From assembly GCA_963697805.1 (NCBI GenBank), contig CAVOPB010000003.1, positions 372,001 to 436,000 on the forward strand: a DNA stretch of 64,000 nt, given 5' to 3'. A model generated the notes under the pieces. The model saw only the letters and a list, made by a program, of their open reading frames with translations, searched no databases and was not told where the DNA came from. Shown here one piece after another: positions 27,773-38,100 of the stretch. This DNA comes from VRUE01 sp963697805. GTDB taxonomy: Bacteria > Actinomycetota > Thermoleophilia > Solirubrobacterales > 70-9. How positions within the stretch are numbered: position 1 is the first letter of the stretch; every line of letters begins with the position of its first letter. The translations under genes were made by a program, and so were the position numbers.

Positions 27773-28459
27773 ATGAGGAGAGCCCGCAGTGGCCTTACCT
27801 ACACCAACGTCGTCGCCACCCTGGCCCTGTTCCTGACCCTCAGCGGCGGCGCCGTCTATGCCGCAGGCAAGGTGACCAGCAAGCAGCTCGGCAAGGGCGC
27901 GGTCAAGAACAAGAACCTGGCCAAGAACGCGGTCAAGAACAAGAACCTGGCGAAGAACGCGGTGACGTCGCCGAAACTGGCCAAGAACGCGGTCAAGAAC
28001 GCCAACGTCGCCGACGGCGCGATCAACTTCGCGAAACTGGCCGCAGGAACGAACGTGATCGCAAGCGCGTCGACAGGCTCGATCCCGGCGAGCCAGAATG
28101 GGCCGGTTGCATTCAATCCGCCATTGACGGTGACACCGGTCGCCGGGCAACCGCTGATGGTGCACTTCGAGTCGCGGGGAGCACTTGCCGGGAGCGGGAT
28201 GGAACCGTGTGAGGTCATTCCGTTCCCCGTCATGAATGGAAGCCCGATGGCGGCAGGGGAGTTGCTTCTGCTGATCTCGCCCGGGGCTTTGCCCGAGCCG
28301 TTTGGTACCGCCGGCGTTTCAAGCAGCGGGATCCTTGTTCCGATCGGGTTGACCCAGCCCGGAGTGCCACAGAGTGTCACTGCATTCGTCGTCAGTGCGG
28401 GAGCCTGCACGCCCGACTCGACCTTGCAGATCTCAGCGGTAGTCACCCAGGCGAAGTAA
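27773..28459 (+). CDS. Exported KNKNLAKN-repeat protein, copy 2 (type B end)
   Basis: 228 residues from ATG 27773; an earlier GTG at 27758 overlaps copy 1, but the paralogs support the ATG. It has the same signal and decapeptide region as copy 1, nearly identical in DNA. The C-terminal domain differs: it lacks the SPDNPPEPPF segment and has LISPGALPEPFGTAGV and ACTPDSTLQISAVVTQAK, a pattern shared with copy 4. It starts 11 bp after copy 1 and is probably cotranscribed with it. Confidence 0.75.
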   Translation: MRRARSGLTYTNVVATLALFLTLSGGAVYAAGKVTSKQLGKGAVKNKNLAKNAVKNKNLAKNAVTSPKLAKNAVKNANVADGAINFAKLAAGTNVIASASTGSIPASQNGPVAFNPPLTVTPVAGQPLMVHFESRGALAGSGMEPCEVIPFPVMNGSPMAAGELLLLISPGALPEPFGTAGVSSSGILVPIGLTQPGVPQSVTAFVVSAGACTPDSTLQISAVVTQAK

Positions 28460-28531
28460 CTCACGTCGCATAGGCAGCCTCAGGGCGATAGGCTCGGGCC
28501 TCGTCCACCTTTCGGACCAGGAGGTCCTTCG

Positions 28532-29230
28532 ATGAGGAGAGCCCGCGCCAGCCTCAACTACGGGAACGTCGTCGCCACCCTGGCCCTGTTCCTGGCCCTC
28601 AGCGGCGGCGCCGTCTACGCCGCTAACAAGATCACGACCAAGCAGATCGGCAAGGGCGCGGTCAAGAACAAGAACCTGGCCAAGAATGCGGTCAAGAACA
28701 AGAACCTGGCCAAGAACTCGGTGACGTCGCCGAAACTGGCCAAGAACGCGGTCAAGAACGCCAACGTCGCCGACGGCGCGATCAACTTCGCGAAACTCGC
28801 CGCCGGGACGAATGTCGTCGCAAGCGCCACGGGCGGGCCGATCCCGGTCAACCAAGAAGGCCCCGTGAATCTTCCATTGAATCCTCCCGTGAGCCTGACG
28901 CCGGTGGCAGGCCAGCCGCTGACCCTGAGCATCGAAGCCCGTGGCACCTTGGTCCAAAGCGGTGAAGATTCATGCCAGGCATTCATCCTGCCGGTCGTCA
29001 ATGGGAATCCCAGCCTGATCTTCGAGCTGATGGGCCTTACGTCGCCGGACAACCCGCCCGAACCGCCGTTCACCAACGGCATTCCGGTGGCGGCCGCCAG
29101 CTTCCCGCTCGGCCTCACTCAGCCGGGGGTTGCCCAGAGCGTCGGAATCCAGGTGTTCGGCGACGACGAAGACTGCACCGCGGGTTCGAGGGTCGACCAG
29201 GTTGCCGTCATCGTCACTCAGGCGAAGTGA
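28532..29230 (+). CDS. Exported KNKNLAKN-repeat protein, copy 3 (type A end)
   Basis: 232 residues from ATG 28532 with a strong AGGAGG about 8 bp upstream. Signal and repeat region as in copy 1. The C-terminal domain matches copy 1 (VNGNPSLIFELMGLTSPDNPPEPPFTNGIPV, then EDCTAGSRVDQVAVIVTQAK). The 72-bp gap before it, with its own good ribosome binding site, separates the copy 1-2 pair from the copy 3-4 pair. Confidence 0.75.
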   Translation: MRRARASLNYGNVVATLALFLALSGGAVYAANKITTKQIGKGAVKNKNLAKNAVKNKNLAKNSVTSPKLAKNAVKNANVADGAINFAKLAAGTNVVASATGGPIPVNQEGPVNLPLNPPVSLTPVAGQPLTLSIEARGTLVQSGEDSCQAFILPVVNGNPSLIFELMGLTSPDNPPEPPFTNGIPVAAASFPLGLTQPGVAQSVGIQVFGDDEDCTAGSRVDQVAVIVTQAK

Positions 29231-29240
29231 GGTGGCCCTC

Positions 29241-29945
29241 ATGAGGGGATTTCGCTCAGGTATCACCTACAACAACGTCGTCGCCACCCTGGCGCTGTTC
29301 CTCGCCCTCAGCGGCGGCGCCGTCTGGGCCGCCAACAAGATCACGACCAAGCAGATCGGCAAGGGCGCGGTCAAGAACAAGAACCTGGCCAAGAACGCGG
29401 TCAAGAACAAGAACCTGGCCAAGAACGCGGTGACGTCGCCGAAACTGGCCAAGAACGCGGTCAAGAACGCGAACGTCGCCGACGGGGCGATCAACTTCGC
29501 CAAACTCGCGGCGGGCACAAGGGTGGTTGCAACCGCCACGGCGGGCCCTTTCTCAGCCGGCCAGGAAGGCCCGCTTGCGTTCAACCCGCCGCTGAACGTG
29601 ACGCCGGTCGCCGGCCAGGTCCTGATCCTGAACCTGGAGTCGCGTGGGACGGTGGCCGCGAGTGGGATGGGCCCCTGCGTGGTCCTCCCCTTCCCTGTCG
29701 TAAACGGAAACCCGATAATCGCCGGCGAGCTGCTCGAGGTCGTTTCCGCGGGGGCGCTCGCGATACCGGGGTTTGACGGTGGTTTCCCGGTGGGGTCCGC
29801 AAGCTTCCCGGTTGGACTGACACAGCCAGGTGTGCCGCAGAGCATCGGTTTGTTCGTGATCAACGAGGGCGGATGTACCCCGACTCAACCGTCCAGGTCT
29901 CGGCCTTCGTCACCCAGGCGAAGTGAGCCTCGCCTGAGCTCTTAA
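29241..29945 (+). CDS. Exported KNKNLAKN-repeat protein, copy 4 (type B end), C-terminal frameshift
   Basis: From ATG 29241 the protein follows copy 2 closely (ESRGTVAASGMGPCVVLPFPVVNGNPII, VISAGAL-like VVSAGALAIPGF) until GGCTPT near 29884. There the reading frame changes: one more C in the CCCC run at about 29878-29881 would give CTPDSTVQVSAFVTQAK and a stop at 29924-29926, as in its paralogs. As read, the protein ends with an unrelated Arg/Ser-rich tail at 29945. Either a sequencing error or a recent one-base deletion explains this. Confidence 0.7.
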   Translation: MRGFRSGITYNNVVATLALFLALSGGAVWAANKITTKQIGKGAVKNKNLAKNAVKNKNLAKNAVTSPKLAKNAVKNANVADGAINFAKLAAGTRVVATATAGPFSAGQEGPLAFNPPLNVTPVAGQVLILNLESRGTVAASGMGPCVVLPFPVVNGNPIIAGELLEVVSAGALAIPGFDGGFPVGSASFPVGLTQPGVPQSIGLFVINEGGCTPTQPSRSRPSSPRRSEPRLSS

Positions 29946-30057
29946 CGAACCGTCAATCAGCCTCTAACGAGTGCCTAATTCCCCTCCGGGGCGATCTGTT
30001 CTAGTTGGGACGTGAGGCGGGTTCGCTCTGCTCGGCTCGGTCGCGTCGGTCGTCCTG

Positions 30058-30735
30058 ATGATCATCGGCGTGACCTCGTCGTTTGCCGCCGACACGATCT
30101 CGGCCCTCGAAAAATGCTCGCCCAAATACGGGTGCAGCTTCAGCGCCCCCACCTACTCGATGTCGGCCGGGGAATCGCCGCTCGTGGTGATGCCGGCGGT
30201 GCTCGACTATCCGCATGACGTGACCTCGCTCGCCAAGGGAATCGACGGCCGCCCTCTGTTCGAATCGAGCGAAGTCGGCGCTGGGAAATCCGCCGTGGTC
30301 AACGGCGCCCAGTACCTGTCACCCGGCACCTACCACTTCATCTGCTCGATCCACCGGGAACCGACGATCTTCGGGACCAGGATGGAGGCCTATCTGGTCG
30401 TCGGCGAAACCGGCGTGCCACCGAAGCCAAGGCCGACCATCGAACTGAGGATGGGGCGGCAGTCGTTGGACCAGGCGCTCGATGGTGGCGCCCTGTACGT
30501 CTCGGCGCGAGCCGAGGAGCCCTCCGAACAGGCGAGATTCATCGTCAAGGCCGGCAGGCGAACGCTGTCGGTGATGAACGGCATCGGCGTCGGCCCGAGC
30601 GGGTTCCAGAGAATCGGCCTCAGGCTCGGCCCGGTCGCCCACCGGGTGCTCGAAGGCCGCGGCTCGGCGGTGATCACGGTGATCGCAGCGGTTCGCTACG
30701 GCGAACCGGCGGTGCTCCACACAAGGCTGCGCTGA
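30058..30735 (+). CDS. Exported cupredoxin-like protein
   Basis: 225 residues as read from ATG 30058. Plastocyanin-like marks are a His in DYPHDVTSL (53) and CSIH in YHFICSIHREPTIFG (Cys96, His99), the usual order of type-1 copper ligands. The axial Met is not at the expected spacing (Met109 is the only candidate), so copper binding is uncertain. The signal peptide looks interrupted: upstream in the same frame LLGSVASVV continues the hydrophobic core into MIIGVTSSFAA, but the likely GTG start at 30012 (MRRVRSAR) is in a different frame, suggesting a small indel near 30027. The C-terminal 100 residues form a separate beta-rich domain. Confidence 0.65.
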   Translation: MIIGVTSSFAADTISALEKCSPKYGCSFSAPTYSMSAGESPLVVMPAVLDYPHDVTSLAKGIDGRPLFESSEVGAGKSAVVNGAQYLSPGTYHFICSIHREPTIFGTRMEAYLVVGETGVPPKPRPTIELRMGRQSLDQALDGGALYVSARAEEPSEQARFIVKAGRRTLSVMNGIGVGPSGFQRIGLRLGPVAHRVLEGRGSAVITVIAAVRYGEPAVLHTRLR

Positions 30736-30739
30736 GCGC

Positions 30740-32035
30740 TCACCATTTGTCGCTCTCCTCGATCGCCCGTTCGTAGGCCTCCTCGGCGCCGACGAACGGG
30801 GCCAGCGTCATGTAGGTGGCCATCGGCGCCAGTTCGGGCATGCTTTCCGGGCCTTTCCTCTTGACCTGGTCGTGGATCAGGGCGTAGATCGCGCCGCCGA
30901 TCGCCTCGGCCGCGATCGGCGGGGTGTCTGGCGAGAGCTCGTAGCCGGGGACGAGCAGCGCCTCGAGGCCTTCCATGACCGTGTCGCGAGTCTGCAATGC
31001 GCGCTTGCCGACCGTGTACATCTCGACCGCGCCGAGCTGCGTGTACTCGGGCTCTTCGATCCCGAAGGCGAACATCGCCTCGTAGGCGGCCCGCACCGAC
31101 TCCTGCCAGCTCCGAGCGCGCCGGAAGGCGGGCAGGACCGCGGCCAGCATCTGCGCCGAGCCGCTGTCGAGTGCCGCGAGGAGCGCTTCTTCCTTGTTCG
31201 CGAAATGGCCGTAGAAGACGCGGTGGGAGGTGCCCGCCCGGTCGACGACCTCGGCCACCGTCGTCGCCTTGTAGCCCTTCTCGGCAACGGTTGCCGCCAG
31301 CGCCCGTAGAACCCGCTCCGGAGGGTGCGCGACCGCCTGGCGCTCGGCGAACGTCCGCGGTTTCCTTCCCCGCCGGCGCGGCGGCTCCAGCGGGCCCGGG
31401 GGTGGGGGGTAGGAGAGCCCCCAGTTCGCAATGTCCTCAGCGATCCGCGGGAGCTGATCGGCTTCCTCGCTGTAGAGGCGCTTCTCGATCACCTTCTGGA
31501 ATCCGCCGAGCATCGCCCGGACCATCTGAGGCGGCATACCTTCGCGACCGGGAATCTGGTTCAGCTGGCTGACGCCGAACCGCTCGAAGGTGTCCAGCAC
31601 CCGTTCGACGGCCGCTTCCCCCTCGGGCCCCGCGGCATAGACCTCGATGAAGATCATCCGCGAGGCGGCCGGCTGTCGCGCGACGAGGCTGAGGAAGGCT
31701 TCGACGGCCTGCCGCACCCGGGCCTCGCCGGTCGGCGCGTCCTCGGCGCGCTCCATCAGCGCGATGGTCGGCTCGACCAGAGCGTCGACTGCAGCCAAAA
31801 GGCACTCCTTCTTGTCCTCAAAGTGCTCGTAGAAAGCGGCGCGGGAGACCCCGGCCATCTTCACGAGGTCCGCGATCCGGGTCGCCTCGTAGCCCTTTTC
31901 CGAGCTAATGGAGACCATCGCGCCGAACAGACGCTCGCGCTGGCTGCGTCGCGAATCCTCGGGCGCATTTCCTCGGCCCGGGCGCATCTTCTTGGATCGG
32001 AGCTCGAGTGAGTCCCCCCAGGGTGTCCGCACCAT
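30740..32035 (-). CDS. Single-chain double TetR-family regulator
   Basis: 431 residues from ATG 32035 (MVRTPWGDSL; the frame stays open to 32092, but the paralog at 60804 supports this start). Two full TetR units are fused: HTH1 about 34-80 (GYEATRIADLVKMAGVSRAAFYEHFEDKKECLL) and HTH2 about 235-282 (GYKATTVAEVVDRAGTSHRVFYGHFANKEEALL), each followed by a helical effector domain, joined by a PPPPGPLEPPRRRGRKPR linker. Normal TetR proteins are about 200 residues and dimerise; this one may fold as its own dimer with two unlike DNA-binding heads. It diverges from the 17-kb surface operon across a 620-bp promoter region and is the obvious candidate regulator. Confidence 0.88.
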   Translation of the reverse strand: MVRTPWGDSLELRSKKMRPGRGNAPEDSRRSQRERLFGAMVSISSEKGYEATRIADLVKMAGVSRAAFYEHFEDKKECLLAAVDALVEPTIALMERAEDAPTGEARVRQAVEAFLSLVARQPAASRMIFIEVYAAGPEGEAAVERVLDTFERFGVSQLNQIPGREGMPPQMVRAMLGGFQKVIEKRLYSEEADQLPRIAEDIANWGLSYPPPPGPLEPPRRRGRKPRTFAERQAVAHPPERVLRALAATVAEKGYKATTVAEVVDRAGTSHRVFYGHFANKEEALLAALDSGSAQMLAAVLPAFRRARSWQESVRAAYEAMFAFGIEEPEYTQLGAVEMYTVGKRALQTRDTVMEGLEALLVPGYELSPDTPPIAAEAIGGAIYALIHDQVKRKGPESMPELAPMATYMTLAPFVGAEEAYERAIEESDKW

Positions 32036-32177
32036 CCTGGCACCACCATAGCCGGGTACGCATACGTCACTCAACCCCGCTCGCAGAGCCAATTTTTACG
32101 GTAAGACTCCGACTCAATTCAAAGGCTTGGATACTGCCTAGTTCCTAAGAACCCCTGGGGTTTACCTCGGAGTTATT

Positions 32178-32196
32178 GGTCCGCTAAAGTTCTTAT
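32178..32196 (+). promoter_or_regulatory. GGTCCG-N7-TCTTAT element without a good -35
   Basis: GGTCCGCTAAAGTTCTTAT has the same GGTCCG-to-TCTNAT spacing (13 bp start to start) as four promoters in this window, but the -35 position reads CGGAGT instead of TTGACA. It may be a second, activator-dependent start for the surface operon, or a binding site only. Confidence 0.45.
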
Positions 32197-32216
32197 AGAA
32201 ATGGTACCCGCAACGG

Positions 32217-32231
32217 CTTTTGCGCCAAAAG
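32217..32231. promoter_or_regulatory. Inverted repeat in the surface-operon upstream region
   Basis: CTTTTG and CAAAAG form perfect 6-bp arms around CGC. It lies 182 bp upstream of the double-TetR start and 20 bp after the GGTCCG/TCTTAT element at 32178. A regulator site is possible; short dyads of this size also arise by chance. Confidence 0.3.
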
Positions 32232-32477
32232 TGACACACATGCGTTCCAAAGTCGGCAGGTCTCGGCGCAGGATCCCGGCTCCAGGAGCCAGCTGAGCCG
32301 GCCGGGGCCGGACCGGGACCCCGAAGATGTCAGCGCTGCGGTCTAAAGAACGACATCGTTCTTCTTCCGGTACGCCAGAGACTCTTTTCAGGCGCGACTA
32401 TGCACCGATCGCTGTAATGGAAACCCCATTGCAAAGCCAGATCGTGTGGCGGCGACGCCACTACCTAAAAGACAGGC

Positions 32478-32506
32478 TTGACATCCCGGTCCGTTTGTGT
32501 TCTCAT
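32478..32506 (+). promoter_or_regulatory. Promoter of the surface operon (GGTCCG class)
   Basis: TTGACA (32478-32483), 17-bp spacer containing GGTCCG at 32488, and TCTCAT (32501-32506). Transcription from about 32513 would give a leader of roughly 145 nt before GTG 32659. The same arrangement occurs at 50871, 51481 and 60978. Confidence 0.7.
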
Positions 32507-32658
32507 TACCTCCGCCTGAAGGGGAGCGGCCAGCAAGGGGCTACTCGGAGGGCGGGAGAGAAAAAGGAAAACGAGGTCGCCCGGCCGGGGCTAGGGGACT
32601 CGCACACCGCGGGTCAGGGCCGAAGGCGGGTGACCAGGGGACAAGGGAAGGAGAGCTA
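32507..32658 (+). promoter_or_regulatory. Conserved mRNA leader of the surface operon
   Basis: The leader contains GGCGGGAGAGAAAAAGG (32550-32566) and, further on, GGCTAGGGGA (32588-32597). The leader of the rearranged copy at 61007-61140 has GGCGGGAGAGAGAAATCGG and GGCTAGGGGA in the same order. The remaining leader sequence is purine-rich and not conserved between the two. It ends in GGAAGGAG, the ribosome binding site of the first gene. I see no match to a known riboswitch class. Confidence 0.4.
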
Positions 32659-35136
32659 GTGAGACGCCCTGGGGCACGGCCGATGACGTTCAGCGTCCGC
32701 TTTCGCCATCTTCCGGTCGTCGTTCTTGTCGCAGGCCTTGCCTTCGTCGCGGTAGCCGTCGCCCCGGCCTCTGCGGAAACCGTTCACGTCTTCACCCAGT
32801 CCTTCTCGGGGAATCCGCTCGCCGGCACCGCCTTCAACACACCGAAGGGGATCGCCGTCGATGGCTCCAGCGGCCCCAACGCCGGCGCCGTCTATGTCGC
32901 CGACTCGAACAACAACCGGATCAGCAAGTTCAACGCCGCGGGCGTCTTCCAGCTGATGTGGGGCATCAACGTCAATGAAGGCTCGGGGGAGCCCAACGTC
33001 TGCACCAACGCCGGCCCCCCGACCGACATCTGCAAAACCGCCTCCAGCTCCTTTGTCCCGGGATCGGTGGTGGGGGGGTTCGGCCCGACCCAGCCGATCG
33101 TCGTCGACTCCTCCTCCGGCCCCTCGGCCGGCGACATCTACGTTCTCGGTTTCACCGGCTCCGGATCCGGAACGACAATCCAGAAGTTCGATCCGACCGG
33201 GCACCTCGTGACGGCCTACGGGACCGGATCTCCCTTTCCCGGCGGGGTCACCGTCCCCGGCGGGCCGAGGGCGATGGCCATCGACACATCGGGAAACGTC
33301 TACACCTTCAGCGAAGGGGACATAGTTCGCAAATGGGATGAAGACGGGACGCTTCTCGCGACATCGTCGCCGAGCCCGCGTGCCTCGTACTTCCAATTCG
33401 GCCTCGCGGTGGATGGCGCCGGGAACTACTTCCAGCTGAACAACGAGCCCAGCGGCGGCCGCTCGATTCAGAAGTTCACCCCCGGCGGCGCCGACCTCGG
33501 TCAGATCACAAAATCCGGCAGCGGGTTCGTCTCGAACGAAGGCATCGTCTACGACCAGACGACCGACGAACTGTTCTCCTCGTACTCCGCATTCCCGGGC
33601 GGATCCGGGGTCCGTGCCTACAGCTTCAACGGCTCCGGCGAAATCATTCAACCCGGCTCGGCGCCATGCGCGTCGCAGCCGACCCAGGGGTGCGAACCGA
33701 CCGAATCCTTCGGCAACGAACAGATCTCGGCGGGAGCCCAGTCGCCGGGCATCGCCGTGAACACCTCCAACCACAAGCTCTACGTCGCCGACAAAAACGC
33801 CAACGCCGTATTCGTCTTCAGCCGCATCAACCTGCCGAAGTTCACGGCCCCGACGACGTCTGAAACGACGCGGACATCGGTCAAGTTCTCATCCCATGTC
33901 GACCCCGACGGCGGCGGCGAAGTGACCAACTGCAAGTTCGAATACGGGCTGACCAAGGAATACTCGGGATCCATCCTCTGCGTACCCGGGTCGTTTTCAA
34001 GCCCGACCGACGTCAGCGCGACGCTCCCAACCGACACTCTGACCGCTGGGACGACCTACCACTACCGCCTCGTCGCCGGCAACGCGTCCGGCGATCGGCC
34101 CTCCAGTGACCTCACCTTCACGACCCTGCCCGCGGTGGGCGCAGTGACGACGGGTCCCGCCAACGAAATCAAACAGCTGACGACCATCCTCACGGGCTCC
34201 TTCATGGGCGACGGGTTCGACACCAAATACTTCTTCGAATACGGGACGACCAACAAATACGGCCAGTCCACCCCGGTTGTCGACCATGGCACCGCGGCCG
34301 GCATCCAGGAAATCAGCGCGACCGCAACTCAGCTGATCGCCTACACGCCCTACCACTACCGGCTCGTGACTCAGAATCAATACGGCACGACCTATGGCGC
34401 GGACCAGGAATTCCACACGATCGTTCCCGACCTCCCGCAGGCCGAGAAAACCTTCACCTCATTCGTCGACAAGGACAGCGCGGTCGTCAACGCCGAGGTC
34501 GACCCGGGCTTCGGCCTGACCCTCTATCGCTTCGAATATGGCACCGACACCTCCTACGGATCCAGAGCGCTGGTCGGCGGGCCGATCGACCCCGAAGGCC
34601 CGGATCAGACGGCGACCTCGGAACTCGATGAACTCTCAGCCGGGACCACCTATCACTACAGGGTGCGGCTGACGAATTTCGCCGGCAGCTCGGTCGGCCC
34701 CGACCAATCATTCACGACTCCCTCGCTGCCGACGATTGCCTCGACATCGGCATCCGCTATTGGCCAGACGACCGCGACGCTTGAAGCGGGGATCAATCCA
34801 AATCTCAGCCCGACGGCCTACCACTTCGAGTACGGGACGAGCGATCTCTACGGCTCGAGCACTCCCGAGGGCGCGGCGCTCGGCGCCGACGGCGCGGTCC
34901 ACGCGGTGAGCGCGGCGCTGGGACGGCTCGCGCCAGGGACCACCTACCACTACCGCGTAGTCGCCAATAACGGGGTCGGCGGCGCATTCGGGTTCGACCA
35001 AACCTTCACGACCCTCTCACCGCCTCCCGCGGTGACCCCCAAACCAGTGCCGAAGTGCAAGAAGGGCTTTGTCCGGAAGAACGGCAAATGCGTGAAGAAG
35101 AAGCCTAAGCACAAGAAGCAGGGCAAGCGTGGCTGA
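32659..35136 (+). CDS. Exported NHL-propeller / FEYG fibronectin-like surface protein
   Basis: 825 residues from GTG 32659 with GGAAGGAG 6-7 bp upstream. Signal peptide (VVVLVAGLAFVAVAVAPASA), then an NHL beta-propeller (about 35-390; GIAVDGSSGPNAGAVYVADSNNNRISKF is a clear blade), then four fibronectin-III-like repeats each with a FEYG motif (FEYGLT, FEYGTT, FEYGTD, FEYGTS) and a TTYHYR strand. The C-terminus, from about residue 797, is a basic tail with two Cys (PKCKKGFVRKNGKCVKKKPK). No LPXTG signal is present. First gene of a five-gene operon. Glu is almost always GAA. Probably a long extracellular binding or adhesion protein; ligand unknown. Confidence 0.82.
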   Translation: MRRPGARPMTFSVRFRHLPVVVLVAGLAFVAVAVAPASAETVHVFTQSFSGNPLAGTAFNTPKGIAVDGSSGPNAGAVYVADSNNNRISKFNAAGVFQLMWGINVNEGSGEPNVCTNAGPPTDICKTASSSFVPGSVVGGFGPTQPIVVDSSSGPSAGDIYVLGFTGSGSGTTIQKFDPTGHLVTAYGTGSPFPGGVTVPGGPRAMAIDTSGNVYTFSEGDIVRKWDEDGTLLATSSPSPRASYFQFGLAVDGAGNYFQLNNEPSGGRSIQKFTPGGADLGQITKSGSGFVSNEGIVYDQTTDELFSSYSAFPGGSGVRAYSFNGSGEIIQPGSAPCASQPTQGCEPTESFGNEQISAGAQSPGIAVNTSNHKLYVADKNANAVFVFSRINLPKFTAPTTSETTRTSVKFSSHVDPDGGGEVTNCKFEYGLTKEYSGSILCVPGSFSSPTDVSATLPTDTLTAGTTYHYRLVAGNASGDRPSSDLTFTTLPAVGAVTTGPANEIKQLTTILTGSFMGDGFDTKYFFEYGTTNKYGQSTPVVDHGTAAGIQEISATATQLIAYTPYHYRLVTQNQYGTTYGADQEFHTIVPDLPQAEKTFTSFVDKDSAVVNAEVDPGFGLTLYRFEYGTDTSYGSRALVGGPIDPEGPDQTATSELDELSAGTTYHYRVRLTNFAGSSVGPDQSFTTPSLPTIASTSASAIGQTTATLEAGINPNLSPTAYHFEYGTSDLYGSSTPEGAALGADGAVHAVSAALGRLAPGTTYHYRVVANNGVGGAFGFDQTFTTLSPPPAVTPKPVPKCKKGFVRKNGKCVKKKPKHKKQGKRG

Positions 35137-35158
35137 AATCCGAGACAGGAGAGAGCGA

Positions 35159-38100
35159 GTGAAGACCCTTGGAATCGTCCTGGTCCTCGCAGCGGCGCTC
35201 GCCGCTGTCTTCGCGACCTCGGCCCAGGCGGCCTACGTCCACACCAACATCACCGGCGAATACGGCAAGGAAGGCCCGAAAGCATCCGGTGTCGGCAGTG
35301 GCTGCCGGATCGGATACCAAGCCGCCAACCACAGGCTCTACCTCTACTCGGACAACAAGATCTACGGCCTGAACAGGACCGCCCCCGGGACCGTCGCGCC
35401 GATCCCGGGCTTCCCGGTCGAAGCAAGTCTCGGTAAGGATGGATGCGGGGATCGCGATTTCGACGTCGACAACACCAACGGGGCGACGAAAAACAACCTC
35501 TACGCCGCGCCCTCGACGGAATTCATCTACGGCTTCAACTCCGCCGGCGCTCCGCTCGGCTCTCCGTGGCCGGTCAACGCCGGCACCGGCGGGGAAAACT
35601 GCGGTGTCGCCGTCACCAGTACCGGCGAGGTCTGGACCGGGAACTACGGCGGGACGGCGATCAGCAAATTCCAGCCGGACGGAACCCTGATCACGAACTT
35701 CGCCGTCCCGAGCAGGGTCTGCAAGCTCGCAGTAGACCGCGCCACCAACGACCTGTACACCGTCAACTATGGGGGCGGCGGGCTGACCAAGTACACGGCC
35801 TCGAGCGGCTACGCGACATCGATCCCGTTCGGCAGCACCAACGAAGGCAACGCTGGGATCGTGGTCAACGGCGCACAGCACAGGATCTATGTCGCTTCGG
35901 GTCAGTCGGTCAAAGCCTTCTCGACCGAATCTCCCGAATCGCTGGTGGAGACGATCAGCGTCGCTCCCAATTCCGCATCTGACGTCGCCGTCGACGAAGC
36001 CACCGACACGCTCTTCATCACCGTCGGCAGTCAGGGCAGCGGTAATATCCAGGAACGGCCGGGGATCGTGGTTCCCGACCTGACGACCGGGGAAACGACC
36101 GGCTTCGCCACGCTCCACGGGCATCTCGACCCGGCCGGGGGAGGGGAAGTCACCAGCTGTCAGTTCGAATACTCGACCTCCCCCGAATACAACAGCCCGT
36201 CGACAACGCCCTGCGCCGAGGGACAGAGCTATTCCTCCCCCGCCGACGTCAGCGCGGACCTCACGGGCCTTGTTGCCGGCGAGACCCTCTACCACTTCCG
36301 ACTCAAAGCCGCCAACGCGAACGGCTTCAACATCAGCGCCGACAGGACCTTCATCCCCCACTATGTTGCCGGCCTCCACACGGACGCCGCGACCGGAATC
36401 GACCGCACGAGCGCGACGCTCAATGGATCATATCTCGGGCAGGGCGAAGAAACCCACGTCTACTTCAAATACGGCACCAGCACCGCCTACGGCTCGACGA
36501 CGCCGGTTCAGGACATTCCGGCCAACAACGTTCAGACACCCGTGTCCGCTCTGCTCGACGAAGTTCTCGCCCCGCAGACGATCTACCACTTCAAGGTCGT
36601 CGCCAGCAACGGCAAAGGGACCAGCCAGGGTGAGGACCGGACCTTTGAAACGCTGCCCGCCGTCCCCGGCATCAGCACCGACCCGGCGACGAACATCAAA
36701 ACCGCCACGGCTGACCTGAACGGCTCGTTCACGGGCGACGGCCTGAACGTCAGGTACTTCTTCGAATGGGGCTCGAGCGACCTCTACGGAAACGAGACCG
36801 CGGTCGGCGAAATCACAGCTCCGAGCGGTGCGACATCAGTGCCCCCGGTCGGCATCGAAGAACTGCAGCCGCTCCACACCTACCACTACCGGATCGTGGC
36901 GGAAAACAGCTTCGGCCGAACCAATGGCCCCGATAGGACGTTCACCACTTTCACGGCCCCGGTGATTGTCAGCCAGTCGACCTCGAAAGTGACCGGGAGC
37001 TCGGCCGACCTTCACGCGGTGATCAACCCGCATGGCGTCGATGCCGAATACCACTTCGAATACGGGCCGACGGATGCGTATGGGACCACAATCCCGATTC
37101 CCGACGCGACGATTCCCGGGAGCGGGACCGACGAAACGGTGACCCAGCACCTCGAGGGCCTGAACGGCGGCGTCTACCACTTCCGGATCAAGGCGAAAAA
37201 CATCTACGGCGAATCGATCTCCAAAGACCAGACCTTCAACTTCTACCCGCCGGTCTGCCCGAACGCCACCGTCAGGCAGCAGACGGGTGCCAGTGACCTA
37301 CCTGACTGCCGGGCGTACGAGCTCGTGTCACCAGAAGACGCGGGCATCACCCAGATTTACCCGGCGAACGTGCCGTTCAGCCCCGGCGCGACCCAGCCGT
37401 CCCGCCTCTCCTTCACCGGCGCCTTCGGCTCGCCCGACGGGGTCGGCAACACGATCAACAACGTCGGCGACACCTATTTCGCGACCCGGACCAACTCCGG
37501 CTGGAAAACGAAGTACATCGGCCTTTCCGCCACCGAGAGATTCCTGTCCGGCGGCCCGCCCTGGGATTACGGTGGATACCCGCCGGGCTGGGTGCAGGGC
37601 TACACCGGCGACCACTGGACGATGAACGAGGTTGCCAGCCCCGACATGTCCCAGTTGGTGAGCTGGGATGACGGCCACATCGGGCCTGGCGAAACCTACG
37701 ATTCGGCCGAATACGAGGGTCATTCGATGGCGCCCTACGTATGGAACACGACAACCGGCAAACAGATCGACCGCTTTCCCACCAATGTCGAAGCGATCCC
37801 TGGTGGCGAATTCTTCAAAGGCAGGACGGCCGTCTCAAAGGATCTGAGCCACTTCGTATTCACCTCCGACATCCCGTTTGCGCCGGGCGGCGAACCGGAA
37901 GACATGTACGACAACAACACCAAGGAAGCGACGATCGAAATCATCAACTTCGATGAAGAAGGCGACCGCATCTCGGTCAGTCCGGTCGAGACGTCGACGG
38001 ATGGCACGCACATCCTGATGACCAGCAAAAACGCCCAGAAACAGCCGGGCTGGTTCACGCTCACGAACGGCTCTGGTGAACTGTTCATACGGGTCGAAGG

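Larger units (their letters stand above)
27101..29510 (+). repeat. Four tandem near-identical coding repeats of about 240 bp
   Basis: The stretch from CGTCGTCGCCACCCTGGC to the ATCAACTTCGC-AAACT region recurs four times, starting near 27101, 27808, 28567 and 29278, each inside one of the tandem exported genes. The copies are almost identical in DNA, while the downstream 400 bp of each gene diverge. Within each copy there are further shorter direct repeats (AAGAACAAGAACCTGGC). Confidence 0.85.

Noticed and set aside
27150..29510. Regular short direct repeats resembling a CRISPR array
   Set aside because: The repeats (AAGAACAAGAACCTGGC) are in-frame coding decapeptides of exported proteins, without unique spacers or cas genes.
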